Counted from the stretch's first letter, positions 36,001 through 49,059 are shown. The stretch is 64,000 nucleotides of DNA from Nymphaea colorata (GCF_008831285.2 NC_045142.1:10907952-10971951); one strand, 5' to 3'. Translations and numbers: made by a program. The notes: generated by a model not told the origin, from the sequence alone.

Positions 36001-37775
36001 TTGATGGGGACTAAAAAATTTTTCTTCAGTATGCACTACAAGATAGACGACATTCCATGTGGTTCAAAAAGTGCCACTGAACGTCTTTTGTGGGGCGTAA
36101 CAAACGCCACCCAAAGCGCCATTGAATGTTGTGACACTGTTACCCTTTTGTGGCACAATAACCGAACACCCTAGACGCATGCGTTTTATGGCGTTTTATT
36201 TGTGCCACTGGCGACTTTTCAGTGACGCTCGATTCGTGCCATAGTGGACGTTTTTACATGTAAGGAGTGTCATGGGTATTAGACTACTATGGCACACTAA
36301 AAACACCATTGAAGGACATTCAGTGGCACCTATAAAATGTCATTGTTAACTTTTTATGGCTAATGTTTTGCGCCACTAAAGATTATATAGTGACATTGCA
36401 AATAGCTACTAACAATGTTTAATGGCACATATATGTATGCCATTATTGTCATTTTATGACTATTTGCAAATGCCACTAAAAGCCTATTAAGGACATGACT
36501 AAAGATCTTTAGTTCATTTGCATTGAAAGTAAAAATAAATACACTAAAAGAAGAACCTTTTCCTGGCAATATAAAAGTTAGTGTCATTAAAATAAAATTT
36601 TGGTACATACGAATGTATAGATACAATAAGAACAACGATATAGTGCATACATATATATATATATTTTTCCATATTCAAAGGCATACACATCTGTACACAT
36701 TTACAAAATTTCATCTATGTAGGAGAACAAGTAATATGCAGGCTCTTCTCCCCATGATCCCAACCATACAAAGTAACAGTCCTCCTGACAGTTGGGAAGC
36801 CGAGAGGGGGAGGAAAGGGAGAGAACTGTTGATATCAAAGATTGAGAAAAGTGACCGAAAGCAGGCACAACACGCACGCAGCTGCTTAAGAGTAAGAAAC
36901 TTGTCAGGCTGATGATAAAAAATGTCCACCAAGGCTCACGATTTTGTTTCCCTACATTGGAAAGGTAATAGTACGTCATAAGTTCTATCTACTCATTTGC
37001 AAGAAAACAACATATAATGCATCATTATGGTAAAGTGTGACCAAATGCAACTTAATTTCATAATTATACATCCAAATATACCTTATCTTCATATTTTAAT
37101 TTTGAACATGACTAGTGAACATTTTATTAACTTAAAAAACTTGTAGAAATTTAGACAGCCACTTCTTGTTTCTCATAAAATGCCATCTACAGATGCAAAT
37201 AAGATGATGAAAGCCAGGTTCTACTATTTGGAGATCACTTCATTATGAAACATCGACTTATAAAGCATAAAAGACATGCTTTTTACAATTAAATTGCACC
37301 AATATACCCTGAGAAGAAGACAGCAAAATGTGAACTTCCCAATAGGCAGTAAAATATTTTCCTCCACCCTCTTTTTCTGTTGATTTTCAGATCAACATTT
37401 ATCCCCATTTTCAACTTTTTGTTCTGAACCTCCTTATTTTCGAAGATGAAGACACTGCTGTCAAGTAGGAAACGTCACTCGTTGGTTTAACCAGTACCAG
37501 CTTCCCATGCGGTTATTACTTTCCCAAGTATAAAACTCTACAAGGAAGGCTTATTGAAGCTCAAGAACTGTCAAAGGCAAAGACAACAAAGCTATCGGGT
37601 GGCGAAGACAGATTATCCTTTCCCATTGTACCAGTAGTTAAGTATTGGGGTTTGGCCTAGTAAATGAACATAACAAGCTAAACTCACCCGGGAAAGTAAT
37701 AAGCACAAACTGATAGATCTAGCTGTGAGCATTGTTAAGAAAGTACAAGCATAAACTGATAGATCTAGCTATGAG

Positions 37776-38360
37776 CTATGTCACATAGGTACGGGTGCGG
37801 GTGCCGGTACGGGTACCGGTGCAGGTACGGGTACAAATCATTTTCTAAAAACTTGGGTGCGGGGGTACGGTCGTACACACACATATATATATATATATTA
37901 TATATCAAAAAAATTCCAAACAAAATAGCATATTCATAAATCATTAAATCATGATCCAAAATTTGTAGATACTAAGAATTTCAACACAAAAAATCTGTCA
38001 TTTGGGAGTTCCAAAGGGCAAAAAGGCGAGGAATGAGAGGGGCAAGGGGGGAGAGGTGAGAGGATGAAAAAGGCAAGAGGGGTGAAAGGGGCGAGAAGGC
38101 AAGGGACGAGAGGGGTGAGGCAAGAGGGCAAAGGCATCGTGCGAGAGAGAGGAAAAAAAATGGTTTTTTAAAACGTGCAATGGACAATTTTGGACTCAGA
38201 CAACTTTGACCGAGTCTGAAAATGGTCGGATTCGACCTCGGGTACTTTGACCGTACCCAACACGGTCAACGCCGCACCCAAGCCGTACCCATACCCGTAC
38301 CAGTGTCGTACCGGTACGGTACTGGTACTGCTCCTTTGAAGCAGTACCCGTGTTACATAG
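37776..38360. mobile_element. MITE, GTACGGGTGC-rich family, copy 2, nested in CACTA
   Basis: The ends are CTATGTCACATAGGTACG and, on the other strand, CTATGTAACACGGGTAC. The 8-bp word GCTATGAG flanks both sides exactly (37768-37775 and 38361-38368). Subterminal DNA is dense in GGTACGGGTGC and its complement. The same family as 32393-32757. Confidence 0.85.
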
Positions 38361-40585
38361 GCTATGAGCATGTTAACAACAGATCTAATCTTGAAGAATC
38401 GCTCAAACCTATCTCTCGGTAGCAAAACTTGGGGCCTAGGGGTAACTTCCAACAAAGATGTGATACAGTTAATTGATATGATCTTCGAACAGCTTGCAAT
38501 TACAATGGCCAGAGATAGAACTTCAATAGATATAGAAACATGCAATGTACTTGTCTTGACTTGAACAGCAAGGTTACATGAAGATCATCCCAGTAATGCT
38601 GTTATGAAGTGTAAAATCAAGCAGAAGACTTCATTGTAGATGAAAACATTCTTTTGTTCTCACCTTTCCCCTATTCCTTTCATTTTTCTCAACAGATAAA
38701 ATGCTCATCAGTTCCCCTCTTCCTTTCATTTTTCAAACTTTTTTGATAACTTGCAAACCCAAAAAAAGAATACAAGAAGTCAATAAGAGTTCAGGACATA
38801 CTCTATAATGTGAGAACCAGTGCCTTTGGCTACTTTCCCCTTACTAGCTAATTCTAGTGAAACATAACACCGGATAGGAACTGAGCTTGAATAATAGGAA
38901 AGAGAAGTCTTGCACCATAATTGACTAGCCAATATCTCAAACTGAAAAATGAAGAAATGCATAACTTTCAGGTGCACGTCACTCATTTCAAGAAAAAATA
39001 ACATTAACTATATGCTTCAAAAAATTGGTGTGCAGAAACAATTAATTAAACTAACAGTAAAAGAAGCACAAAATGCAAAACATTGAATAAAGAAGTTGTG
39101 AATACTCTAATCATTCACAAACATTGAAGGGATCCAAGAGCTATAAAAGTCACCAGAGAATGCTTTGTTAGATTCCCACATCTTTTTTACTAGAGCACAA
39201 TCCCCACCACCCTCCTCTTACTTATTCAAACCCTCCAATTTCGGCCATCTCCACATTCCTCCCTACCCACCCCCATCCCCTGCCCATTTTCCATCAGTGC
39301 TTGAGATACAGAGACAAAGAGATATGGTCGTTCAAGCCATTTTTAGACCTGTAAATTGTTGGTTTGCATCTTGAGCCTATAGACTTTATGAGATCAAGAG
39401 AGGGAGAGGGAGAGGGAGAAGGGGAAAGTGTCAAGATGTTGTAGAGGGCGGCGAGCAATGCACATTCATGGTGGTGGACAAGGACCAAGCAATCCAATTG
39501 ACTGGAACCAAAAGGTGATCCTGTTACTCATAAGTCGCATATCGTAATCACATCTCAGCTTGTAGGTTGCCTCCAATGAGAATATCATCTATACCAGATT
39601 ATTGAAATTGGACATCTCTTGATCCAATCAATACAATCGTAGTAGATTTTCAAGATCTAATTCTTTCTTTTTTTCGCTTGTTATAGCAAAAACAGAGCAT
39701 GCTTTAAGATGATTTCAAACTTCTCATAATTCTCATGTTTAGCTTAGACCTTAGAAAAGTTTACATATATTCATAGATATATGAACTAATATGAGGAGAA
39801 CCCTCGCGATTTTTTCTTGAAGATTTTAGAGCAGATTACTGATGTCTTACATATATAGATTAAAATGAGTAGATATGTAAATCTGTAGATCTTAGAAGAG
39901 ATCAATGATATTCTTAGATCTACATATAGGCTCATTAGACTCTGCAAGTAAGCAAAATCCTTATGTGAACACAGTTTTTTTTTCATTTGCGCAAATTATG
40001 AACTAACAATGAAATAGTTCTGCTTTTTTTTTTTTTTTTTCTTTCTCTTCTTATGAAACACATATGAAGTCACTACAAAATGATTTACTTGTTCATGGAG
40101 ACAAGAACACAATGACACATGCTTTCAATAGAAATAAAAATTTATTGAACGGAAATTACAATGAAACAGTTTGTTCCATACGCAGACACAGGTGAAGGTG
40201 CAGTCTATGATAAAACTCATTGGAGAGGATGGGGGTTCCTTCGCCATATGTGCAAAGATGTATTATAAGAAGAGGCCATAATTAATCCACTTTGTTGAAG
40301 AGTTCTATAGAAATTACAGGTCATTAGCGTTTTCAATTTTCCATAGAAACAGGGTTCTCCTAAATATTTGGAAGACAAAGAGTACGTTGGGTTTTTCTCT
40401 TGCACATTTCATCAAACAAGTGATGAATAACATGGAAAGCTCAATTTCATCAAACAAGTGATGATGGAGAGAGAGAGAGAGAGAGATGAACCTGAAACGG
40501 TCAATAAAAACAACTACAAAAAACGTAAACGCATTGATGATCTAACTTGAGAGAGAGAGAGAGAGAGAGCCGATAAAATGGGAAT

Positions 40586-40588
<3 letters not shown>

Positions 40589-40633
<45 letters not shown>
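40589..40633. repeat. (AG)22 microsatellite
   Basis: An uninterrupted AG run. Two shorter GA runs lie just before it (40469-40485 and 40551-40569). All are inside the CACTA element. Confidence 0.95.
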
Positions 40634-40636
<3 letters not shown>

Positions 40637-41256
40637 TCATAAAGATGATATATGCACACTAGTCTTTAGCATAAGGAAAAAAATGGGAAGAAACAAAAAT
40701 TGACCTGCTCATCCTCCACTGCATATCTCTGCCTCTGGTGACAACAGCGAGTGTGATTGAAACACCACGGGCACAATATCAAGCAAGCTAGAGAGGGATC
40801 TTCTGCAAGCTCCAAAAGAATTCATAGGAAAACCAGTGAATAGAATGCTGGAGGAGGGAACAACAAGTTGAAGCGTGGAAATGGCCAAAGCAGACAAAAC
40901 TAATCACGAATAGGAAAAATAGCGATAAATGTTCCTTGGTGGCGGTTAACATGTGCGCTAATTTTTTCTTAAGTGGTATCCCAACAGCGCCCTCAATCTA
41001 TCTTCAGTGGCTCCCAAAAGACGCCTTAGGTTCTTATCTTCAATGGAGTTTAATAGGCGCCCTAATTGGTTTCGTTTATTCTGGCATTTCAAACATGTCA
41101 GTAACTTAAGCCCGCATGGCATTTCTTTTTGAGCGCCATAGATGACCTGTAGAGTGATGCCGCCCCTGCGAATGCCATAAAAGGGTGGTCTTCAGTGGTG
41201 CACATGGCAACTATGCCACTGAACCCAAATTATTCTTGCAGTGATAGCTTTGCCCT

Positions 41257-42289
41257 TTGTGGAGAACTGCTAGAAATGATCACTATATTCGTCAAATGAC
41301 TCGTATGGGTTTTGCTCGTCTCCTTGTTGATGTTCCCCTTAGTTTTTCACCAAAGCCAGAAGTCGAACTAGAGATTGATGGCAAGCTTTCTCTTTTCAAA
41401 ATTGTTTATGAGGGAAGTACAAAGTTTTGCTCCCAGTGCAAAGTCAACACACATATGACAAAGCAACTAAGTTTGGGTAAAACTGCTCAAGCATCAAATG
41501 GAGATATGCATGGACACTTCGGGAAGTGGGAAAGCTATTTCAGCAAAATGGGAGGACTAGTGGAAACAAAACAGAATGGTATCGAGGCCAATGTGGACCA
41601 AGATGGCCATGTTCTCCATAACATATTGACCTCTCCACATAGTCTCAGGACACAACTATAGGAAACTGTGTTTACATAAGTGATTGATGATTCCATGAAT
41701 GTCCAACTGAAGAAGACATTGAATCAGACAATGATGCCCCCAAACGTTTCTTTTTCAGGTACACTTGCAATCAATTTACCTTTACTTGTTACCGAAAATA
41801 CTTTAGATAAGCACCACCAGGTTTTTTTAAATATTTTTCATTTTACGTAAAAGAGACATTCACGTTTTGAGTCTCCGCCTCGTTTCTCGAGGGAACGCAA
41901 TTTGCTCCTCTCAGTGCAAACTAGTAACCATCAGATGCTTGGCCCTGCCCAAGTTTAGAACTTTAGTAGTGGAAGAGAACAATATTTGTGTCTTTAAGCA
42001 TGGCAGAACGGTGTGGAAGTCCCCAAGTACTTGCTTCCGTTCCTAAAAACGTTCAATACATTGCTCCCAAGGGCAGTCCAGATTTTGCTAGTAAGGGTTT
42101 GGTGAATGTTGATGATTCTGCTTTTACTGTTGATAGTGAGCAGTCTGCTCAATCTGAGGATGAAAACATAGACGTGGGAGGCTCTTATAGTGAATTGTTG
42201 GAAGTGATTTTGCATGGTGAAGACGATAGGGATGGAGGTGGGCTTTCTCACTTGCACTTTGAGTCAGATCCTATGTCCAATCTTCTTAA
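41257..42289 (+). pseudogene. LINE ORF1, continued after the CACTA element
   Basis: Frame 41257-41661 reads ARLLVDVPLSFSPKPEVELE, then KIVYEGSTKFCSQCKVNTH, the ORF1 segment leading to the CCHC-type knuckle. Only CSQC and a later H remain recognisable. After stops, 41988-42293 is acidic and Ser-rich (SEDENIDVGGSYSELLEVIL), as in ORF1 tails. It overlaps the start of ORF2 by a few bases. Confidence 0.75.
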
Positions 42290-42703
42290 GTGAAGCTTGT
42301 TGCATGGAATGTCAGGGGCCTGGCTCGGGCTGTTGCTTGGCGAGAGGTGCTTCAAGTTCTGCAAAACCACAAACCATGTTTATCTTTTAATTTTTATTTA
42401 ATGGTGAATGTTGATTCTTTCAAGAAATGGAGCAAATTGTTGTGTTATTGGGCATGTGTCACCAATTTCACACCCTTGTATGTTGCTAGCATCATTATCT
42501 ATTGGCATCTTACCATTATAAAAGTCTCTATTAAGTCTATTAATGAATGTTGGATAACTGCAGCATGTAGTTTGCAGAAAATTGGTTTTAGTTTCAATGC
42601 TTTTGGTGTATGTGTGCCTCCTAACAGGTCTATCAAAAGTTGGTGGATGGAACATTTGGCAGCTTGCATGTGCAAACTTCATTAGCCTTATTCACACTAC
42701 TAG
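42290..42703 (+). pseudogene. LINE ORF2 endonuclease, first part
   Basis: It starts MKLVAWNVRGLARAVAWREV, the typical beginning of plant LINE ORF2 with its Asn of the endonuclease fold. It continues LQVLQNHKPCL and then decays. The hAT element inserts directly after it, and the reading resumes at 48400. Confidence 0.82.
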
Positions 42704-44691
42704 GCTTCAGGTAGGGGTGCACAACGAGTCGAGCTACTCGAGCTCGACTCGTTGTGCGAGTTCGAGCTGCATCATTAGTTAAACGAGTCGAGCTCGAGTT
42801 CATGAGTTGACTTGTTCAACATATCGAGTCGAGTTCGAGTTCACTCAAGTGGACTCGTTAAAGCTCGACTCGGCTCGAATGTATTAAAATACTGGTTTAA
42901 AAAAAACCAGTTCCGGTAGCATCAGATCTGCAGCCACAGGATAGAGCTCCGGTAGCATCAGATCTGCAGTCTGCTCCTCCCTTCGGCCTTCTCCCATCCA
43001 CCGCAGGTTGGCTTTTTGCTTCTCAGTGCTCCCCTCCACATCTTTCAGCCCTGCAGCGATTTTGGGTGTTCGGTTTTGGGTGTTTAATGTCTATTTGTTT
43101 GATTTATTTTTTATTTTGTCTGCATCTCGTTAGCCCTAAATCTGCTAATTCTCCCTCAACTGAAAATGTGCTCTCTATCTCTTTGAGGTGGATTATGCTG
43201 GAAACAGAGTTTCTCCACTTGACTTATTCTCTCTCGTTTGTGTGCTATTTAAATTCCATATTACTGGCATTTTTTATTTGTTGTTGCTTTCATTGTTGTT
43301 TTCTGAGGTGGGATTGAAGTTGAACACCACATGGTTTTTGTTGTTTTTGTTTTTGTTTTTGCTTCTGTTCTTGTGGAGACCAAGGGATGAGCTTTAGCCT
43401 TTAGTCAAGTTGAGACCTTACACTTGATAAAGCAAGTGCAGCAGTTCGTCACAGCAAGATTAAATCTGTACAAGAAAATGCTTAATGAAGATTTCTTTTA
43501 CTAATGAGGGATTACAAAGTTGGTTCGGAATAGCCTTCAAGATGATCAGGCAAAGAGACAAACGTTGGATGTATACAAGTGTGGGCAGAACGGGGAAGCT
43601 TAAATTTGTCCTTGTCATAATAGGCTTGTCCTGAATATGAATCAAGCTTTAATTTTTTACAGCTCAAGCTTGGCATTACCGAGCATTATTGAAACAAAAT
43701 TTGGATTGTCACTAGCTCTCCCACATCAAGTTCCCGCTTGTACATGCCAGTAGCACTCCCACGTCAAGTTCTCAAATCTCTGCCTGCATGAATTAAAACA
43801 TGACAATCCGATCCTAGTCAACTGTACTTATGTTGTTCTGATGTTCAATTAGGTGATCCCAAGGATAAATGTATTTGTGCATTCTTTGCAGAGATGTATA
43901 TGTTTCTAAACTTATTTCCATGTAAATATATGTTTTTATTTATTTACAGTCAATCTTCTGCTACTTGTGTATTGATCTTCTATTTGATCAGTCATGTCTT
44001 AATGGGATTGATGATACTGAATTATTGGTAGACTGAGTGACTTTAGTGAAAGCTGTTTTGTATGCTTCATGTTTCCTTCACTCACTAACTTCATTCATTT
44101 ATTATTAACTAAAAAATATGGGGCTTTGGTCTAGGTGGTGTTATTTCGGAAGATTAATCATTGTTCTCATGGTTGTGTTGGGTTCCCTTGCATTTTATGA
44201 TATTTATCCCAATGATGAAGTAGTTTTTTTTGGTATTTTGTGTAAGGATGTCTTCTGTTTGTGTAAGCCTATATGAATGTGGATTTGTATGTGATTGGAA
44301 CTACTTTTTGCACATGAGCTGTTATTGCTTGCTTTCCTGCTTGTATTGTCATATGTATGTTACAATGAAGATGGCTTGAAATATCTTGAAAACTGATAGG
44401 GGTTATTATATCAAGCTCCAACAAGAACCTTTATTTTTTTTTTCCTTTTCATTTTTAATCTATTGTTATAAAATGATATTCTGAATTAGTAGTCTGCTCA
44501 TATAGTTCTTTTTATTCCAAATTCCGTATTGTCTAAATGTTGTTTTTTCATTTGGGATTAGTGTTTTTTATATTTAATAATAAGAACTAGTGCTTTTCAT
44601 TTCATATTCCCTTAGATTTTTATATGTTTCTATCAAATTTCATGTTCAGATAGAAGAATAGCTTAAGCAAGGGGGAAAATTACTAGTTTGA

Positions 44692-46860
44692 ATGACAAAT
44701 TTAGGAAAAAATATCATTGATAAGGGCAAACAAGTATGTGATTTGAGACAAAGTTCAGATGATGTCCCAATTGGAGTACATTCCTCTAATGAAACTCCTA
44801 TGGTTTCAATAAATGCTCCTGAACCACGCATAAGGTGCAAAAAAATCAAGGGCAAAGACTTCTACAATATGGAATGATTTTGACGAGGTTTTTATAAATT
44901 GTATCAAAAATGGAAAATGTGAGTACTGCGGTACACTGTTTTTGATAAGTACAGGAAGATCTACATCATCATTGAGAAGGTACAAATGTTTGACACGTTT
45001 TGCTAACAAAAAGCAAAGGATTTTAAGTTTTAAATCTGGGAATACTTCAGATGTCAGGAAGAAGCTTATGGAAATGAGTTCCAACATCGATGCTCAATCA
45101 ATAAGAGAGATAGTTGCAAAACTAGTGGCAACCGGAGAACATGCTTTTTTCATAGTGGATAATTGTTGGTTTAGGTTAAGGTTTGGTTTTCCTAATTGGG
45201 TGTCAGTTTCAAGAATGACAGTTAAGAGAGATGTCATGAAATTATATGAAGATGAAAAAAAGAAATTGCTTCTTGTCTTGAAGGGTGTTGATAAGATTGC
45301 TTTGACTATAGATATATGAACATCAAACCAACAACTTGGATATATGGCATTAGCAACACATTTCATTGATAAAGAGTGAAATATGCAACAATGTATCATC
45401 AACTTTACCAAAGTTGAGCCACCTCATACTGGATTAGTTTTAGCCAATGTAATTGCTAAGCATCTTGCAGAGTGGAAGATTAAAAAGAAAATAATATCTA
45501 TTACAGTTGACAATGCTTCATCAAATGATGTTCTTGTCAAAAAATTACAAGAGAACATGAAAAAAAGCGGCATCAACTTGTATTATGGAGGTAAATTTTT
45601 TCATGTGCGATGTTGTGCACATATTTTGAATCTGATGGTACAAGATGGGTTGAGTGCCATTAAAGATGAAATCATTAGCATTAGAGATGCAGTAAAATAT
45701 ATCAAAGTTTCAGCTTCAAGACTCCATGGTTTTGCAGCTGCTGCTAGAGAGTTGAAATTTCAACGACAAAGAAGTTAGTGTTAGATGTACCAACTCGATG
45801 GAATTCAACATATTTTATGTTGGAAACAACTCTTGCATATAAAGATGCTTTTGCAAGATATAACATGGAAGACCCAGGCTTGGTATGGTTGCTTGGACTT
45901 GAGGATTGGGAAAAAATAGCAGTGATATGTGATTTTCTTCAACTTTTCTATGATGTGTCCACCTTATTTTCTGGATCATCTTATGCAACATCAAACTTGT
46001 ATTTTCTTGAAATTTGGAGAGTTTGAGAAATATTGCAGGAAAAGGTTGAAAATGAAGGTGGATTTATAAAGGCAATGACAGTGAAAATGAAAGAGAAATT
46101 TGATATATATTAGAAATCCTGTAACTTGTTAATGATTATTGCATCCATATTAGATCCACGCGTGAAACACACATTATCAGAATTTGACTTTTCAAGAATT
46201 TACCAGTCAAGAAAAGAAAGGGAAGAACAAATACAAATAATAAAACAATATTTACAAGATGTTTATGAAACTTACATTCAAAGAAATAAAGTGGATTCCA
46301 ATATTTCTACCACATCAACTAACTCCTTTAGTATTCAAGGTCGAGAGAGTCGAGACACACCACATGGTGGAAGAAAGCTACTTTTTAGGTTCTTAGGTAC
46401 AACTGAGAATGTTGCTTTTCAGGTCACCAAATCCAAGATAGACACATATTTGGAGGACAGATTGATTAAGCATGATGATAATGGTGATGAAGATTCTTTC
46501 AATATTTTACAATGGTGGAAGGATAAGGAATCTAAGTATCGAATTCTGTTATAAATGATACGTGATTTGTTGTCAATTCCAATAACTTTTGTTGCTTTAG
46601 AAAAAGCTTTTAGTATAGGAGGTCGAATTGTTAATGATAGTCATAGTTCATTGATGCCAAAAATAGTTGAAGCTTTGGTTTGTTTGGGTAATTGGGTAAA
46701 GAATGATGGTGATCCAATGCATGAAGTGTTAACAAAAGTAAGTAGGTTTTGAAGAAATTGTATTCATTAAATATTTTGTGAATCATTTGTTAATTGACCA
46801 CATGTATTTCTTTCAGGTTGAGGATGAATCAAGTGAATATATATCATTAGAATGCTTCAA
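44692..46860 (+). pseudogene. hAT transposase (RICESLEEPER/Ac-like), broken
   Basis: A BED finger remnant (CEYCGTLFLISTGRSTSSLR) lacks the usual His of HLRRH. Frame 44942-45778 carries VSRMTVKRDVMKLYEDEKKK, KIALTIDI with the first Asp, and ITVDNASSNDVLVKKL with the second Asp, then the CCAHILNLMV motif. TGA replaces Trp at 45317 and 45377. After a frameshift near 45775 come LDVPTRWNSTYFMLE, IIASILDPRVKH, and the dimerisation domain [20 protein letters not shown], with stops at 46024, about 46111 and 46552. A GTAAGT donor at about 46738 and a TTTCAG acceptor at 46817 indicate a 3' intron. The protein cannot be made as one chain, and any mobility would depend on another copy. Confidence 0.9.
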
Positions 46861-47518
46861 GTTGCCTTTGGTAATGCTTGTTTTTTCTCGTTCTTTTGTT
46901 TTCTTCTTTTTCTTGATCTAATGTGATTCTAGTGTTTGTTTTTGTTGCCTTTTGTAGTTTTCAGCTTTGATGTCTAATGTTCATGACTCATGATTGTGTG
47001 AAGAGCTTCTATATGAAGTGAGTATGTGAATTCGAGTGAGTGATACAGTTTCTTAACTTTCCTTCACCTCTTAAGAAATATTCTTTTTGTATCTTTTGCT
47101 TCTTGGTGTCTTTGGTTCCATTATTGTCAGGTTTATGACTATTGTGCACTTAAAAAGTCATTTTAATGTGACCTAGCCTTTTTTCTATGTTATTCAGGAG
47201 CTTGCTGTTATTGTGGCTAGAGAAAGGGATGGTTCATTTTCAAGTTTTGGTTCCTTGAGAAGAGAGAGGGTTCTCAAAACATTTGTTCGCATATTGTTAG
47301 AACGAGTATTCTAACATAACATTATTTATGGAGAGGCAGAATAAGAGGAAATGCTTGTGATTTCCATTTTACTTTGTTGACATTTCTTGCTTTTTTATCA
47401 ATTTAAATTGCTGAATTGTAGTTTGAAGATGATGACATATGTTTAAAGCAGATATGCCCCATAGAGTTGGTGCATCACACCCGCACGGACTGTTTTTTGT
47501 TTCATTCTACTATTTCAG

Positions 47519-48105
47519 TAATGTTGATGGGGTTTGCACCTTCATTAAATCTGTCTATGTGGATAGAAAATACAGTGGTGAAAGGGGAGTTGATCGGCGT
47601 GGAAGGGTGAAATTTGTTTGTTCTTGTTGTTTTTGCATGAATTATACTGCTTTTTGACTTAGGCATATCTGTCTCCCTTTCCCGATTGATTGTTGATCAT
47701 GATACAGTTCATAACATGTCCTTACTATGCAACTGATGTCTCAGAATTCCCGTTTCATGAATTTTGACATGGCATTGAGAATCAGCTTTATTTGCCTTTC
47801 TCCTTTGGTTGGCACCATTTGAATATGCTTCTGTTGGGTTTAGTAGAGAACTTGGTAGCTGCTTGGCGTCATAAAATATCTGTTATCTTGTTTGAGAGGA
47901 GCTTCTTTTTGGTTTTGTAGAAAGCAACATGCTCCACTAGCATAGGTTCTAATGAGGGAAATACAGCTGAATTGAAGAGGGGAAACTCAGGAAGCTTGAT
48001 TAATTTTGCAGAAGATCCTGAACCTTCTTTGGCAGCAATACACAGTGACCCTTTTTCTAGTCAATCTGTTTCACAGGCATCAGAGGCTAATTGTCAAAAT
48101 CTTGT
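47519..48105 (+). pseudogene. ArfGAP (AGD14-like) exon fragments captured in the hAT element
   Basis: Block 1 (47519-47606) follows a CTATTTCAG acceptor and ends at a GTGAAA donor. It reads NVDGVCTFIKSVYVDRKYSG and then ERGVDRRG, close to the ArfGAP-domain end of plant AGD14-type proteins (NVDRVREFIK.VYVDRRY.GER as I recall the family). Block 2 (from 47921) follows a TTTTGTAG acceptor and reads LKRGNSGSLINFAEDPEPSL and AAIHSDPFSSQSVSQASEAN, like the SGSLIDF.ADPEP stretch of the same proteins. The catalytic zinc-finger part is not seen. Both blocks sit in transposase orientation between it and the 3' TIR. This is inferred capture of a host gene. It could be expressed as part of a chimeric transcript. 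Confidence 0.68.
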
Positions 48106-48399
48106 TTCTATTGCAATAAGTTGTTTTCTTTTTGTGTTCCTTGGTAACGAGTTAATCAAGCCTTAATCGAGCTTGCGGTCGAGCTTGAGCTCAACAAGTA
48201 TGGATGACTGTAAATGAGTTTATAGAGCTTAATCGAGTCGAGCTCGAGCTCGCAAGTGACTATTGGGTCAAGTTCGCCAGTATAGTCGAGCTATATTCGA
48301 GCTCGAGCCGAGTCGAGCTCGTGGTCTTACTTAGTCGAGCTGAGTTTGAGCTGACTGAGCTTGGGCTCGACTCGGCTTGTGTTCAGCCCTAGCTTCAGG

Positions 48400-48760
48400 T
48401 CATCAAAGATACATGGTGTAGCAAAACATGGTGCAATAATAGAGTGGGCGAGGACAAGATCTTATATAGAATAGACTAGGATATCATTAATGACATTTGG
48501 TGACAAATGCTAGATGTCAATTTCAGGTTGAAAGTCCTCACACAAACAACCTCAAACCATAGTGTGCTTATCTTGTCTTTGATGGAAAATCAAAATCATC
48601 ATTATGGGAAATGCCTTTTCCACTTCTTTGTGTGTTGGTTGATGCATCCATATTGCAAGGAGATGGTGCATCAAATCTGGGTAGTTGAGGTTTGTGGTCA
48701 TCCAATGATCTGCCCACTCCAAAGATAAGAACATACAAGGAAAATTAGTGTTATGGAATA
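48400..48760 (+). pseudogene. LINE ORF2 endonuclease, last part
   Basis: Directly after the hAT target duplication, the plus strand reads RLKVLTQTTSNHSVLILSLM and then a phrase like the GP.PFRF-W-HP segment (CLFHFFVCWLMHPYCKEMVH). The SNH is the family's conserved SDH triad motif with Asp changed to Asn. It matches the end of LINE endonucleases. Confidence 0.78.
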
Positions 48761-49059
48761 CAAATTGTTTCAGGAATATTGGTGAGCAAGATAATGCTAT
48801 TCGAAGGCAGCTGGAAGTTTTTCAATTTGTGGACAGACATGATAATATAGGGAACCAAATTTGGAATGGCTCTTGCATGGAGAACTTGGCTTACCCATGG
48901 GATCAAAACAACTCATTTTTTTAGTCACATGCCCACAACAAACAAAAGAAAAAAAGTATGGATGTTATGTAGATTCATGACATGATTTCACTTGACTTGG
49001 GGGACATTGACTCTACTTGCATAACCTACTTTAAGGAGTTTTTCTCAAGTGAAGGAGGC

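Larger units (their letters stand above)
36034..41243. mobile_element. Non-autonomous CACTA (En/Spm) element
   Basis: It starts CACTACAAGA and ends TCTTGCAGTG, whose complement is CACTGCAAGA. Flanks are ATG (36031-36033) and ATA (41244-41246), an imperfect 3-bp duplication. Both ends carry the subterminal motif GCCACTGAA/GCCACTAAA: in direct form at 36073, 36210, 36372 and 36469, and as its complement near 41002 and 41190. No transposase was recognised in 5.2 kb. The interior holds GA microsatellites (40465-40635) and a nested MITE. It interrupts LINE ORF1. Confidence 0.85.
42712..48391 (+). mobile_element. hAT transposon with captured host exons
   Basis: GCTTCAGG occurs exactly at 42704-42711 and 48392-48399, an 8-bp target duplication. 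The left end is TAGGGGTGCACAACGAGTCG. The right end, on the other strand, is TAGGGCTGAACACAAGCCGA. The first 190 and last 240 bases are dense in GAGTCGAGCTCGAG words, probably transposase-binding sites. Inside are a 5' leader with a doubled 22-bp word (42913 and 42950), a broken transposase (44692-46860), and exon-like ArfGAP fragments (47519-48105). The element is 5680 bp and splits the endonuclease of the LINE. Confidence 0.93.
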
